Source of the DNA: Alphaproteobacteria bacterium
GTDB lineage: Bacteria > Pseudomonadota > Alphaproteobacteria > Caulobacterales > Parvularculaceae
Length of the DNA stretch: 52,912 bases
Reading direction: 5' to 3'
NCBI GenBank assembly: GCA_016125425.1
Contig: WGLT01000021.1
Coordinates: 1 to 52,912, forward strand
Positions 44,553 through 52,358 of the stretch are shown here, piece by piece. The translations under genes and the position numbers were made by a program. The notes under the pieces are model-generated. The model ran no database searches, was not told where the DNA came from, and saw only the letters and a program-made list of their open reading frames with translations. How positions within the stretch are numbered: the first letter of the stretch is position 1; the number at the start of each line of letters is the position of its first letter.

Positions 44553-44921
44553 GTGTCGAGGCCGGGGACGCCGGAAAGGGAATTTCGATCGCGCTGCCCG
44601 ATCGCGACGACGCTCGACATTGTCGGCGACCGTTGGACGCTGCTTATCCTGCGCGACCTCATTTTGGGCAAACAGCGCTTCTCCGAGTTCCTTGAAGCGC
44701 CGGAAGGCATCACGACAAGCGTTCTGACGGACCGGCTCGCCAGGATTGAAGCGGCGGGGCTTGCGACGCGCAAACCATATCAGACGCGGCCGACCCGGTA
44801 TGAGTACAGGTTGACGAAAAAGGGACGCGACCTCGCGCCTGTGCTTGAGGCGATCAGCAAATGGGCGAATCGCTATTATCCGGGAACCGGACGGGTCTCG
44901 AAGCAGATCACGGCGCGTTGA
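44553..44921 (+). CDS. HxlR-family transcriptional regulator
   Basis: A winged-helix DNA-binding protein of 122 residues. The family core is clear: a Cys in 'SRCPIATTLDIVGDRWTLLILRDL' region (about 14-38), 'LGKQRFSEFLEAPEGITTSVLTDRLARIEAAGLA' region and the wing 'RYEYRLTKKGRDLAPVL'. The single Cys15 is where thiol-sensing family members (YodB, QorR type) have their redox Cys. GTG 44553 is preceded by AGGAGGAG. It probably controls the divergent gst gene. Confidence 0.92.
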   Translation: MSRPGTPEREFRSRCPIATTLDIVGDRWTLLILRDLILGKQRFSEFLEAPEGITTSVLTDRLARIEAAGLATRKPYQTRPTRYEYRLTKKGRDLAPVLEAISKWANRYYPGTGRVSKQITAR

Positions 44922-44977
44922 AGCCGCCATGTTGTAAGGCGCGCCGGTCTCTCCTAGAATGGCCGACGGAGGGTCTC

Positions 44978-45997
44978 ATGCGAATATCACATCTGTTTGC
45001 GGCGTTCGCCGCAATGGCGTTTCTGAGCGCGCCGGCGAAGGCGGAGGAGGCCTCGCGCGCGCCGATTACAATCGTCATTCATGGCGGCGCCGGCGCGCTC
45101 GCGCCCGGCCGCTACACGCCCGAGGAAGAGGCGGCCTACAAGGCGAAGCTTCTGGAGGCGGTCAACGCCGGCTACGCCGTTCTCGAAAAGGGGGGTCGGT
45201 CGATCGACGCGGTTGAGGCGGCGATCGTGGTCATGGAGGATTCGCCGCTGTTCAATGCAGGCAAGGGCGCGGTCTTCACCCGCAACGGTCGAAACGAGCT
45301 CGACGCTTCCATCATGGACGGCAAGACCGTCAACGCCGGCGCCGTCGCTGGCGTTTCGCACGTCAAAAATCCGATCAAGCTCGCGCGGGCGGTGATGGAC
45401 GAGTCGCCGCATGTCATGTTCGCGCGCGACGGGGCGGAAAAATTCGCGCGCGAACACGGACTTCAAATGGTGAGCCGGCGCTATTTCCGGACCGAACGGC
45501 GCTGGAAAGAATACAAGGAAGCGCTGAAGGCGGACAAAGAAAAGAAGGGCGCGTCTCTTCCCTACGCCTATGACTGGAAGTTCGGCACGGTCGGCGCGGT
45601 CGCCCTCGACCGGGACGGCAATATCGCCGCGGGGACCTCGACCGGCGGCATGACGCTGAAGCGGTATGGACGGGTGGGCGACTCGCCCATCATCGGCGCG
45701 GGCGCATTCGCCGACAATCGCTCTTGCGCTGTTTCATCGACCGGCTGGGGCGAGTATTTCATGCGCCTCGTCATCGCGCGCGATATTTGCGCCCAGGTCG
45801 AGTACGCGCACAAGTCGGTGAAGGAGGCGGCCGACGATGTGATTCATCACCGGCTGCCCGATCTCGGCGGAGACGGCGGCGTCATTGTGCTCGATCCTCA
45901 CGGCAACTACACGTTTGCCTTCAATACGTCGGGCATGTTCCGTGCGGTCAGGCAGGAAGGCGCAGAGCCGCAGGTCGCCATCTACGAAGAGAAGTAG
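44978..45997 (+). CDS. Exported isoaspartyl peptidase / plant-type L-asparaginase
   Basis: An N-terminal-nucleophile (Ntn) hydrolase that cleaves beta-aspartyl peptides. ATG 44978 behind GGAGGG gives 339 residues with a signal peptide (about 1-22, ending 'SAPAKAEE'), 'ITIVIHGGAGA' at the mature start, 'NAGKGAVFTRNG' near 90, and the autocleavage site before Thr in 'FGTVGAVALDRDGN' (about residue 206), followed by 'GTSTGGMTLKRYGRVGDSPIIGAG'-type substrate region. E. coli IaaA is cytosolic, so the signal peptide is notable. It is 37 bases before a Tat-exported serine hydrolase gene. Confidence 0.92.
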   Translation: MRISHLFAAFAAMAFLSAPAKAEEASRAPITIVIHGGAGALAPGRYTPEEEAAYKAKLLEAVNAGYAVLEKGGRSIDAVEAAIVVMEDSPLFNAGKGAVFTRNGRNELDASIMDGKTVNAGAVAGVSHVKNPIKLARAVMDESPHVMFARDGAEKFAREHGLQMVSRRYFRTERRWKEYKEALKADKEKKGASLPYAYDWKFGTVGAVALDRDGNIAAGTSTGGMTLKRYGRVGDSPIIGAGAFADNRSCAVSSTGWGEYFMRLVIARDICAQVEYAHKSVKEAADDVIHHRLPDLGGDGGVIVLDPHGNYTFAFNTSGMFRAVRQEGAEPQVAIYEEK

Positions 45998-46034
45998 CGA
46001 GCGCTGCGAAATCGCTCCGTATGGGGAATAGCGC

Positions 46035-47711
46035 ATGGACATAAGCCGTCGAACGCTGATCGGGGGCGCCGCCGTGCTTGCAGGCGCCGCCGCGTCGGCG
46101 AAGACCGTCACGCACAAGACCGGCGGCGGAGGCGCTGAATCGAAAATGCTCGGCGCGCTCGCCGATTATGTCGACCAGCATCGTGCCGACTGGGGGCTGC
46201 CCGGCATGACGGTTTGCGTCGTCGACCGTGACGGCTTTGCTGGCTATGTGACGTCCGGCTGGGCGAATGTCGATCGGCGCGTCAAGGTCGGTCCCGATCA
46301 CCTTTTTCAGATCGGGTCGATCTCGAAAATGATGGGCGCGCTCGCGATCTGGACCTTGATTGACGAGGGCGCGCTGTCGCCGGATGCGCGCGTCAAAACG
46401 CTGCTGCCTGAATTGCCGTTGAACGGCGGCGATGACGTCGTATTGCAGCATTTGCTCAATCATACGTCGGGGCTGCCGGATTACCCGCCGCTCTTTCCGG
46501 AAGGCGGATTGTGGACAGGATACGCCGCAGGTTCTCACTGGTCTTACAGCAACACCGGCTATCTTATCGCGGGGTTGATCGGCGCGCGCGCGGCGAAGCG
46601 ATTTTTCACCGACCTGCTCGCCGAGCGCGTGCTGACGCCGCTTTCCATGACGCAGTCCGTCGCAGGCATGCGCGAAGAAGACCGCGAGCGTTACGCGCAA
46701 GGCTATGAATACGCCTTTCAGGACCGCCCTCCCTTCCGGCCCGGGCCGATGCGCGCCGCGCCCTGGGTCGATTCAGACGACCCTGCGGGCTGCGTCGCGG
46801 CGACCGGGCGGGATATGGGGTATTTCCTCAAATTCCTGATCAGACTGTGTGAGGGGAAAGGCGCGCCGATCCTGTCGGACGCCGCCGCGCAGCGTTTCCT
46901 CGCCGATCCGGCCGATGCGCCCGGCTGGGCCGATGGCGTCCAATACGGAAACGGGATCGCCCGCATCGTCGTCGACGGACGGCGCTATCTCCACCATACG
47001 GGCGGGATGGTGTCGTTCTCTTCGTCCTTGCATGTCGACATGGAGGCGGGCGTGGCGGCTTTTGCGTCGAGCAATGTGCATAACGGACTGGGCTATCGTC
47101 CGCGCGACGTCACGCAATATGCTTGCGCGCTGATGCGAGGCCTTCGGGAGAAAACGGCTGCCCCTTCGCCGAAACCGACGCGGCCGATCGTCGACAGACC
47201 AACGCGTTACGTTGGGGTTTTTACGGCGGCGGATGGCGACAGTTTCGAGATTGTCGCGCGCGCCGATCGCATCGTCATGCGCCGCCGCGGCGGCGAGAGC
47301 GATATGCAGCCGGCGGGAGAAGACTTCTTCGCCTGCCGCGAGGCGGATTTCGCCGTCACCGGAATTAAATTCGACCTTGAGAACGAGTCGGCTCGGCGCG
47401 CATGGGCGGGTGAGACCGAATATGCGGCCGATCCGGCGGCGGGATATCGCCCGCCGGCGCCGGCCGCGATGAAAGCGCTGGCGGGCCGCTATGACACAGA
47501 TGATCCGTGGAGGGGTTTGTTCTACGTGTATGCCCGCGACGGCAAACTCTGGCTCAACAACACCGATGAGCTCGTCCCGCTCGGCAACGGCGAATGGCGC
47601 GTCGGCGAAAAGGAATGGTCGCCCGAACGCATTCGATTCGACGGCTTTATCGACGGGCGCCCGCTGCGGGTCATGTTCTCCGGCGCGCCTTATATGCGCC
47701 GCTTCAGCTAG
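46035..47711 (+). CDS. Tat-exported serine hydrolase of the class C beta-lactamase fold
   Basis: A 558-residue protein starting with a twin-arginine signal ('DISRRTLIGGAAVLAGAAASA'). The penicillin-binding fold motifs are complete: SISK (Ser about 96), 'WSYSNTGYLI' (YSN about 173) and 'HHTGG' near 322. A C-terminal region (about 390-558) forms one or two lipocalin-like/DUF3471-type beta domains. Relatives include D-aminopeptidases, esterases and PBP4-like peptidases; the substrate is open. Together with the exported isoaspartyl peptidase it suggests breakdown of peptides or peptidoglycan fragments in the periplasm. Confidence 0.86.
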   Translation: MDISRRTLIGGAAVLAGAAASAKTVTHKTGGGGAESKMLGALADYVDQHRADWGLPGMTVCVVDRDGFAGYVTSGWANVDRRVKVGPDHLFQIGSISKMMGALAIWTLIDEGALSPDARVKTLLPELPLNGGDDVVLQHLLNHTSGLPDYPPLFPEGGLWTGYAAGSHWSYSNTGYLIAGLIGARAAKRFFTDLLAERVLTPLSMTQSVAGMREEDRERYAQGYEYAFQDRPPFRPGPMRAAPWVDSDDPAGCVAATGRDMGYFLKFLIRLCEGKGAPILSDAAAQRFLADPADAPGWADGVQYGNGIARIVVDGRRYLHHTGGMVSFSSSLHVDMEAGVAAFASSNVHNGLGYRPRDVTQYACALMRGLREKTAAPSPKPTRPIVDRPTRYVGVFTAADGDSFEIVARADRIVMRRRGGESDMQPAGEDFFACREADFAVTGIKFDLENESARRAWAGETEYAADPAAGYRPPAPAAMKALAGRYDTDDPWRGLFYVYARDGKLWLNNTDELVPLGNGEWRVGEKEWSPERIRFDGFIDGRPLRVMFSGAPYMRRFS

Positions 47712-47728
47712 CGCGATTTCGCGGCGCG

Positions 47729-48061
47729 TTAATAGATTACCCGGTCGATGCAGAGTTTTCGTATGCTGTCGGCGGGGTCCACGCCGAAATCCCTGACGCC
47801 GACCTGAACGCCGTGGCCGGTTTCAAGAGCGGACTTCAGAAGGTCGTACTGGACGTTATTTGTCATGACCACATAGTCGACGCCGGACTGCGGATCGCAA
47901 AACCGGACCGGCTTATTGTCGACAACCGCATAGGTGTGTTGCGGCAATTGCGCGGTGATGCTCGTAACCTTGCCGTTCACCCATTCAAAACCCGGTTTTG
48001 CAATGAATGGCCGCGCGACGCTGACCTGCGCCATAAGCGCAGCCGCCAAGAAAACAGACAT
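47729..48061 (-). CDS. Small secreted protein, function unknown
   Basis: A 110-residue ORF from ATG 48061 with a strong ribosome site (GGGGAGA). The first 17 or so residues (MSVFLAAALMAQVSVA) form a signal peptide, leaving a mature protein of about 93 residues with two cysteines (in 'VRFCDPQSG' and 'IRKLCIDRVIY') that could form one disulfide. The predicted strands ('YVVMTNN', 'GVQVGVRDF') suggest a small beta-fold. I do not recognise the family. It converges with the serine hydrolase gene, with 17 bases between the stops. Confidence 0.72.
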   Translation of the reverse strand: MSVFLAAALMAQVSVARPFIAKPGFEWVNGKVTSITAQLPQHTYAVVDNKPVRFCDPQSGVDYVVMTNNVQYDLLKSALETGHGVQVGVRDFGVDPADSIRKLCIDRVIY

Positions 48062-48146
48062 GATGTTTCTCCCCAAGTCGCCGGCGCAAGCGCGGCGCCG
48101 GAGCGGGCATTTTGCGCGCGCAAGCGCGGGGCGCAACATTTTCGTT

Positions 48147-48171
48147 GAAAAGCGCCGTCCCGGCGCTTTTC
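48147..48171 (-). terminator. Intrinsic terminator of the map-radC-pfkB operon
   Basis: Perfect 11-base inverted repeat (GAAAAGCGCCG, loop of three, CGGCGCTTTTC) 35 bases beyond the pfkB stop. The T run is inside the arm, so the hairpin can work in either direction; pfkB is the gene it ends. Confidence 0.75.
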
Positions 48172-48205
48172 TCCGGCTGCTGCAATTGCGAAGGCGCGGC
48201 GGCGA

Positions 48206-49150
48206 TCAGTCGGCGGATATCGGGCGCTCGCGCCCCTTTTCAAACATGTCTTTCGCCGTCGCCGCTTCGAACAGGGCCGTGCCCGGCGTCATCAGCGTCG
48301 CTGTCGCGGCGGCCATGCCCCAGCGCAAGGCGCGCGCGTCATTCTCTCCGTTGATCAAAGCGAAAACGAGCGCGCCGACGAAGGAATCGCCGGCGCCGAC
48401 CGCGCTGACGATCGGCGCTTCGAAACCGGGCGCGCGAACGCACGACCTTCCGCTGGTCATAATCGCGCCGTCGCCGCCATGGGTGACCGCCAGTTTCTCC
48501 ACCTTATGATCGTCGACGAATCGCAGAGCGAATTCCTCGACTTCTTCCGGCCAGCGTAAATCCCGGCCGGCGAGCGCTGCGAGTTCGTATTTATTCTTGC
48601 GCAAGAGAAAAAGCCCGGCTTCGATCGCTTCGGCTTCGCCTTTCGACGTATCAAGAACGAATTTCGCGCCGGCGCGTGCGGCGTCCTGCGCGGCGCGCGC
48701 CCAGAAATCGGCCGGCGCGCCGGGCGGCAAACTGCCTGAGCCGACAACGAAGTCTCCTTGCCGGACCTCCTTGCGCATGGCGGCGAGAAGCGCGTCCGAT
48801 TCTTCGGGGCGCAATTCGGCGCCGGCGAGCCCGAAGCGGTATTCATCGCCGGCCGTGCGGTCGCGAACAGCGAAGGCGAGGCGCGTTTCGCCTTTGATGT
48901 CGACGCGGCGATGGGCGACGCCCTCGCGGAGGACAGCCTCGGCGAGCGCTGCGCCATAAGGCCCGCCCGCCGGGAAGATCGCAAGCGTTTCCGCCCCAAG
49001 GCGCGCGGCGGCGCGCGCGACATTGATTCCGCCGCCGCCAGGATCGGATCGCGCGTGATCGCAGTAGATTTTGCGGTTCGGCTGAACGCTGTCCGTCTCG
49101 GCGGAGTAGTCAAGCGCAGGATTGGGGGTGAGAGTGACGATCCGCGGCAC
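48206..49150 (-). CDS. pfkB: PfkB-family phosphofructokinase-type sugar kinase
   Basis: A ribokinase-fold kinase of 314 residues in the LacC/FruK/PfkB subgroup: 'VTLTPNPALDYS' at the N-terminus, the sugar-binding 'DPGGGGINVARAAARLG' (about 36-52), and the ATP/anion-hole motif 'VSAVGAGDSFVGALVFAL' near 255, with Asp as catalytic base. It probably phosphorylates fructose-6-phosphate, but fructose-1-phosphate or tagatose-6-phosphate cannot be excluded. It starts two bases after radC and is the last gene of the map-radC-pfkB operon. Confidence 0.85.
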   Translation of the reverse strand: MPRIVTLTPNPALDYSAETDSVQPNRKIYCDHARSDPGGGGINVARAAARLGAETLAIFPAGGPYGAALAEAVLREGVAHRRVDIKGETRLAFAVRDRTAGDEYRFGLAGAELRPEESDALLAAMRKEVRQGDFVVGSGSLPPGAPADFWARAAQDAARAGAKFVLDTSKGEAEAIEAGLFLLRKNKYELAALAGRDLRWPEEVEEFALRFVDDHKVEKLAVTHGGDGAIMTSGRSCVRAPGFEAPIVSAVGAGDSFVGALVFALINGENDARALRWGMAAATATLMTPGTALFEAATAKDMFEKGRERPISAD

Positions 49151-49152
49151 GG

Positions 49153-49860
49153 CTATAGGAGCCCCAGCGATTTGAAGCTCGCCTCGCGCGATTTGCCGAT
49201 CACAAGGTGATCGTGAACGCGAATGCCGAGCGCGCCCGCCGCGTCTGCGACCTGTTTCGTCATCTCGATGTCGGCCCGACTCGGCGTCGGATCGCCGGAC
49301 GGGTGATTGTGCACGAGAATCAACGCCGAGGCGCCGAGTTCGAGCGCGCGCTTGACGACCTCGCGCGGATAGACGGGCGTATGATCGACCGTGCCCTTTT
49401 GCTGGATCTCGTCAGCAATCAGAATGTTTTTCCGATCGAGGAAGAGAATACGGAACATCTCCGTCGGATGATCGGCCATCGCCGAGCGGCAATAGGCGAG
49501 GAGGTCGTTCCAGGAAGAGATAACCGGGCGCTTCAGGACGCGTTGCTGCGCCAGCTTGATCGCGGCGGCGTGAACGATTTTCAATTCGCGGGCGACGCTT
49601 TCGGAAACGCCGCCCACATCCATCAGCCGCTCGGTCGGCGCGGCGATCGTTTCCGCGAATCCGCCAAAGGTTTTGAGGAGGGATTTGGCGAGCGGCTTGA
49701 CGTCGCGGCGGGGTATGGCGCGGAAAAGGATGAGTTCGAGGAGTTCGTAATCCTGCACGGCGTCGACGCCGGCCCGCATGAAGCGTTCGCGCAGTCGGTC
49801 GCGATGGCCGGCCGCGTGGTCAGGCGCTGCTTTTCCCCCTTCAGCGTGTCCGTCAGGCAT
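49153..49860 (-). CDS. radC: RadC-family JAMM/MPN+ protein
   Basis: A 235-residue protein of the RadC family; despite the name, a role in DNA repair is not established. It has an N-terminal UPF0758 helix-hairpin-helix-like region ('[26 protein letters not shown]' region, about 65-91) and the C-terminal metalloprotease-type motif '[20 protein letters not shown]' (about 187-206), with the two His and the Asp in place. It overlaps map by eight bases and precedes pfkB by two, so it is part of one transcript. Confidence 0.93.
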   Translation of the reverse strand: MPDGHAEGGKAAPDHAAGHRDRLRERFMRAGVDAVQDYELLELILFRAIPRRDVKPLAKSLLKTFGGFAETIAAPTERLMDVGGVSESVARELKIVHAAAIKLAQQRVLKRPVISSWNDLLAYCRSAMADHPTEMFRILFLDRKNILIADEIQQKGTVDHTPVYPREVVKRALELGASALILVHNHPSGDPTPSRADIEMTKQVADAAGALGIRVHDHLVIGKSREASFKSLGLL

Positions 49861-50713
49861 AAGGAGGCTTGTCGAGGCCTTGCGGCGACTTCGTGAAGAT
49901 CTCGACGCCGGTTTCCGTCACGGCGACAGAGTGTTCGAATTGCGCCGAGAGCGACTTGTCTCGGCTGACCGCCGTCCAGCCGTCTTTCAGCAGTTTCACG
50001 TCCGGCCGGCCCTCATTGATCATCGGTTCGATCGTGAAGAACATGCCGGGCTTTAACTCGATGTCAGGCGCGCGTTGCAGGCCTGCGAAGCGGTCTTTAT
50101 ACTCCGCATAATGAACGACATTCGGCGCGTCGTGGAAAACGCGGCCGACGCCGTGGCCGCAGAAATCGCGCACGACCGAGAATCCCTCGTTCTCGGCGAT
50201 CGTCTGGATGGCGCGGCCGACATCGCGGAGGGAGGCGCCGGGCCTCACCGCCTCGATCCCCGCCATCATGCAGTCATAGGTCGTCTCGACCAGGCGGCGC
50301 GCCTTCACCTTGGGCTCGCCCGCGTAATACATGCGGCTCGTATCCCCATGCCAGCCGTCGACGATGACAGTGACGTCGATATTGAGGATGTCGCCGGGCT
50401 TCAGCGTCTTGTCGGACGGAATGCCGTGGCAAATCACGTGGTTCAGCGAAATACAGGTCGTGTGGCGATAGCCGCGATAGCCGACGCAGGCGGGAATCGC
50501 GCCGTGATCCATGACGAATTCAAAAGCCTTGCGATCGAGCTCGCCCGTCGTGACGCCCGGCCGCACCAGAGGCGCGAGCATGTCGAGGCACTGGGCCGCC
50601 AGGCGGCCCGCTTTGCGCATACCCTCGAAATCCTCCGGCCGGTGGATTTTGATCGCGCCCGTCCGCATTTCGAAGGTTTCATCGAGGTCGCTTTCCTGCA
50701 TCGCTATCCGCAT
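49853..50713 (-). CDS. map: Type I methionine aminopeptidase
   Basis: It removes the initiator Met from nascent proteins. The protein has 286 residues if ATG 50713 is used, or 282 from ATG 50701; neither has a strong ribosome site. All five dimetal ligands are visible: Asp in '[21 protein letters not shown]' (two Asp), His in '[17 protein letters not shown]', Glu in 'FTIEPMIN' and Glu in '[11 protein letters not shown]'. It heads the map-radC-pfkB operon and is divergent from the first lysozyme-like gene. Confidence 0.95.
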   Translation of the reverse strand: MRIAMQESDLDETFEMRTGAIKIHRPEDFEGMRKAGRLAAQCLDMLAPLVRPGVTTGELDRKAFEFVMDHGAIPACVGYRGYRHTTCISLNHVICHGIPSDKTLKPGDILNIDVTVIVDGWHGDTSRMYYAGEPKVKARRLVETTYDCMMAGIEAVRPGASLRDVGRAIQTIAENEGFSVVRDFCGHGVGRVFHDAPNVVHYAEYKDRFAGLQRAPDIELKPGMFFTIEPMINEGRPDVKLLKDGWTAVSRDKSLSAQFEHSVAVTETGVEIFTKSPQGLDKPPYA

Positions 50714-50892
50714 CCGGCTGAGGGCTAGCCGGGCGGGCCCGGCATAGGGTACATCGCAATCTTAGCACGAAGTTTCAACATTTTGCGTCCGAAAGGCGTG
50801 GTTGAGGAAATTTGGCCGCGCTGGCGCTGCCGGGGCGCCAGGAGAGCGATCGCAAGATCGCCGATGAGGCCGCAAGGTCAGGAGGAGCAGGA

Positions 50893-51507
50893 TTGAAACC
50901 GGGCCGCGCTCTTATCGCCGTTCTGGCGCTCGCCGTCGCCGCCTGCGGCGGCGAGCATTCAGACGACGCCGAGATCAATCTGCGCGAGGGCCCGGCGATC
51001 GCGCCCTTCGGGTCGCGGGCGCAAACCTCTTCTGAAGGCGCGCAGCCCGCGCTCCGCATCAATCCCGCGGGGCTCGCCATCATCAAAAAGAGCGAGGGCC
51101 TTCGCCTGTCGGCCTATCCGCTCGCGGGCCAATGGCTGATCGGATACGGCCATGCTGGCGCAGAGCCGGGCCAGACGATTACGAAAGCGGACGCCGTCGC
51201 GCTTTTGCGCCAGGATGTTCACGCCACGGAAGAAGCGTTGAACGGCATCCTGCCGCCGTCTCTCAATGAAAACGAATACTCCGCGCTGGTTTCGCTCGCC
51301 TATAATCTCGGCGTCTCCCGGTTCACGGACACGCTTGTCTACAGGCGTCTCATGGCGGGCGACCGGCGCGGGGCGGCGGACGCTTTTCTCTATCTCGACA
51401 GCGCGCGCGTAGACGGAGAGCTGAGAGAGCTCGCTTGGCTGAAAGCGCGGCGCGCGAAGGAGCGCTCGCTTTTCCTGACTCCTCCCGGCGAGACGACGGA
51501 ATCGTGA
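50893..51507 (+). CDS. GH24 lysozyme-like lipoprotein, degenerate catalytic triad
   Basis: A T4-lysozyme-fold (GH24) protein. TTG 50893 is preceded by GGAGGAG and gives 204 residues with a lipoprotein signal: 'ALIAVLALAVAAC' with the lipobox VAAC (Cys18). The muramidase domain (about 55-195) has Glu68 in 'KKSEGLRLSAYP' and the structural 'IGYGHAG' and 'LNENEYSALVSLAYNLG' motifs. The Asp and Thr that complete the T4-type catalytic triad are Leu77 and Leu82 here. An earlier reading from 50812 would put a charged stretch before the signal. The next gene is a paralogue, so this is a tandem pair. No phage genes surround it. Confidence 0.85.
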   Translation: MKPGRALIAVLALAVAACGGEHSDDAEINLREGPAIAPFGSRAQTSSEGAQPALRINPAGLAIIKKSEGLRLSAYPLAGQWLIGYGHAGAEPGQTITKADAVALLRQDVHATEEALNGILPPSLNENEYSALVSLAYNLGVSRFTDTLVYRRLMAGDRRGAADAFLYLDSARVDGELRELAWLKARRAKERSLFLTPPGETTES

Positions 51508-51600
51508 TCCCGGGCGGTTCGCACGCAAAGGGCGAATTTTGCGCCGCTTCGTCGATAGGCTAGGCTGTACCCGGCGGAATATCGGGGAAGGGCCGGGGCC

Positions 51601-52272
51601 ATGGGGTTCATTCGCAAAATTCTGGTGTGGATGATCGTTCTCATCCTCGCCTGGCTCGCCGCGCTTTATGCGCTCGACCGTTACACGCCAACGCCGGGCG
51701 AAAACGCGGTGACAGACGGCGCTGATGAGGGCGCGGATTCGAAATCGTCCTCTGACGCCCAGCCGGCGCCAGGCAGCCAAAGCGCGCCCGCGGCTCGGTC
51801 GAACACGCCGGACGGGGATATTGGCAATCCGGCGAACGCCAGCCTGCATATCAATGACGCGGGATTGGCGATCATCGAGGCAGGCGAGGGTCTGCGGCTC
51901 GAGGCCTATCAGGGGGCGAACGGCTCATGGTATATTGGCTACGGCCATTCCGGCGCGACGCCCGGCCAGAAGATCACGCAAGCCGAGGCGGTCGCGCTTC
52001 TCAGGGAGGATGTTAAGGGCGCTGAAGATGACGTGCGCCGCCTAGTCACGGCGCCGTTGAATGAGAACGAATTCTCTGCGCTTGTCTCATATTGCTTTAA
52101 TGTCGGCGGCGGCAATTTCGGCAAGTCGGACATTCTCGCTCTGGTCAACGCCGGCAAACGTCAGGCGGCGGCGGACGCTTTCCTCACGCATAACAAGGCG
52201 GGAGGGAAGGTTCTCGAGCATCTGACCAAGCGACGCGAGCAAGAGCGGGCGCTTTTTCTCACGACCGCCTGA
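51601..52272 (+). CDS. Membrane-anchored GH24 lysozyme-like protein, second paralogue
   Basis: A 223-residue protein with one N-terminal membrane helix (about 7-25, 'ILVWMIVLILAWLAALYAL'), a low-complexity Ala/Ser/Asp/Pro linker (about 30-78) and a C-terminal GH24 domain. Glu96 in 'EAGEGLRLEAYQ' is kept; the positions of the T4-type Asp and Thr hold Gly105 and Tyr111. Shared 'GLAII', 'IGYGH', 'LNENE' and 'LTKRREQERALFLT'-like ends show common origin with the preceding lipoprotein. Anchoring suggests work on, or binding to, peptidoglycan from the inner membrane. Confidence 0.85.
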   Translation: MGFIRKILVWMIVLILAWLAALYALDRYTPTPGENAVTDGADEGADSKSSSDAQPAPGSQSAPAARSNTPDGDIGNPANASLHINDAGLAIIEAGEGLRLEAYQGANGSWYIGYGHSGATPGQKITQAEAVALLREDVKGAEDDVRRLVTAPLNENEFSALVSYCFNVGGGNFGKSDILALVNAGKRQAAADAFLTHNKAGGKVLEHLTKRREQERALFLTTA

Positions 52273-52276
52273 ACCG

Positions 52277-52302
52277 CGCGTGAGGCTTTCGCGCGCCTCG
52301 CG
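52277..52302 (+). terminator. Possible terminator after the lysozyme pair
   Basis: CGCG-T-GAGGC pairs with GCCTCGCG (one-base bulge) around an eight-base loop, five bases after the second lysozyme stop. Only two T residues follow, so termination strength is doubtful. Confidence 0.35.
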
Positions 52303-52358
52303 TTGACGCGCCGCGCGCTCTGAGCCATCGGTTCCGAAAACCGAAGCTGGAGCGCGTC

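Noticed and set aside
50893-52272. A prophage lysis cassette around the two lysozyme-like genes
   Set aside because: No holin, spanin, integrase or structural phage genes are near; both proteins have cellular anchoring signals and sit between housekeeping genes.
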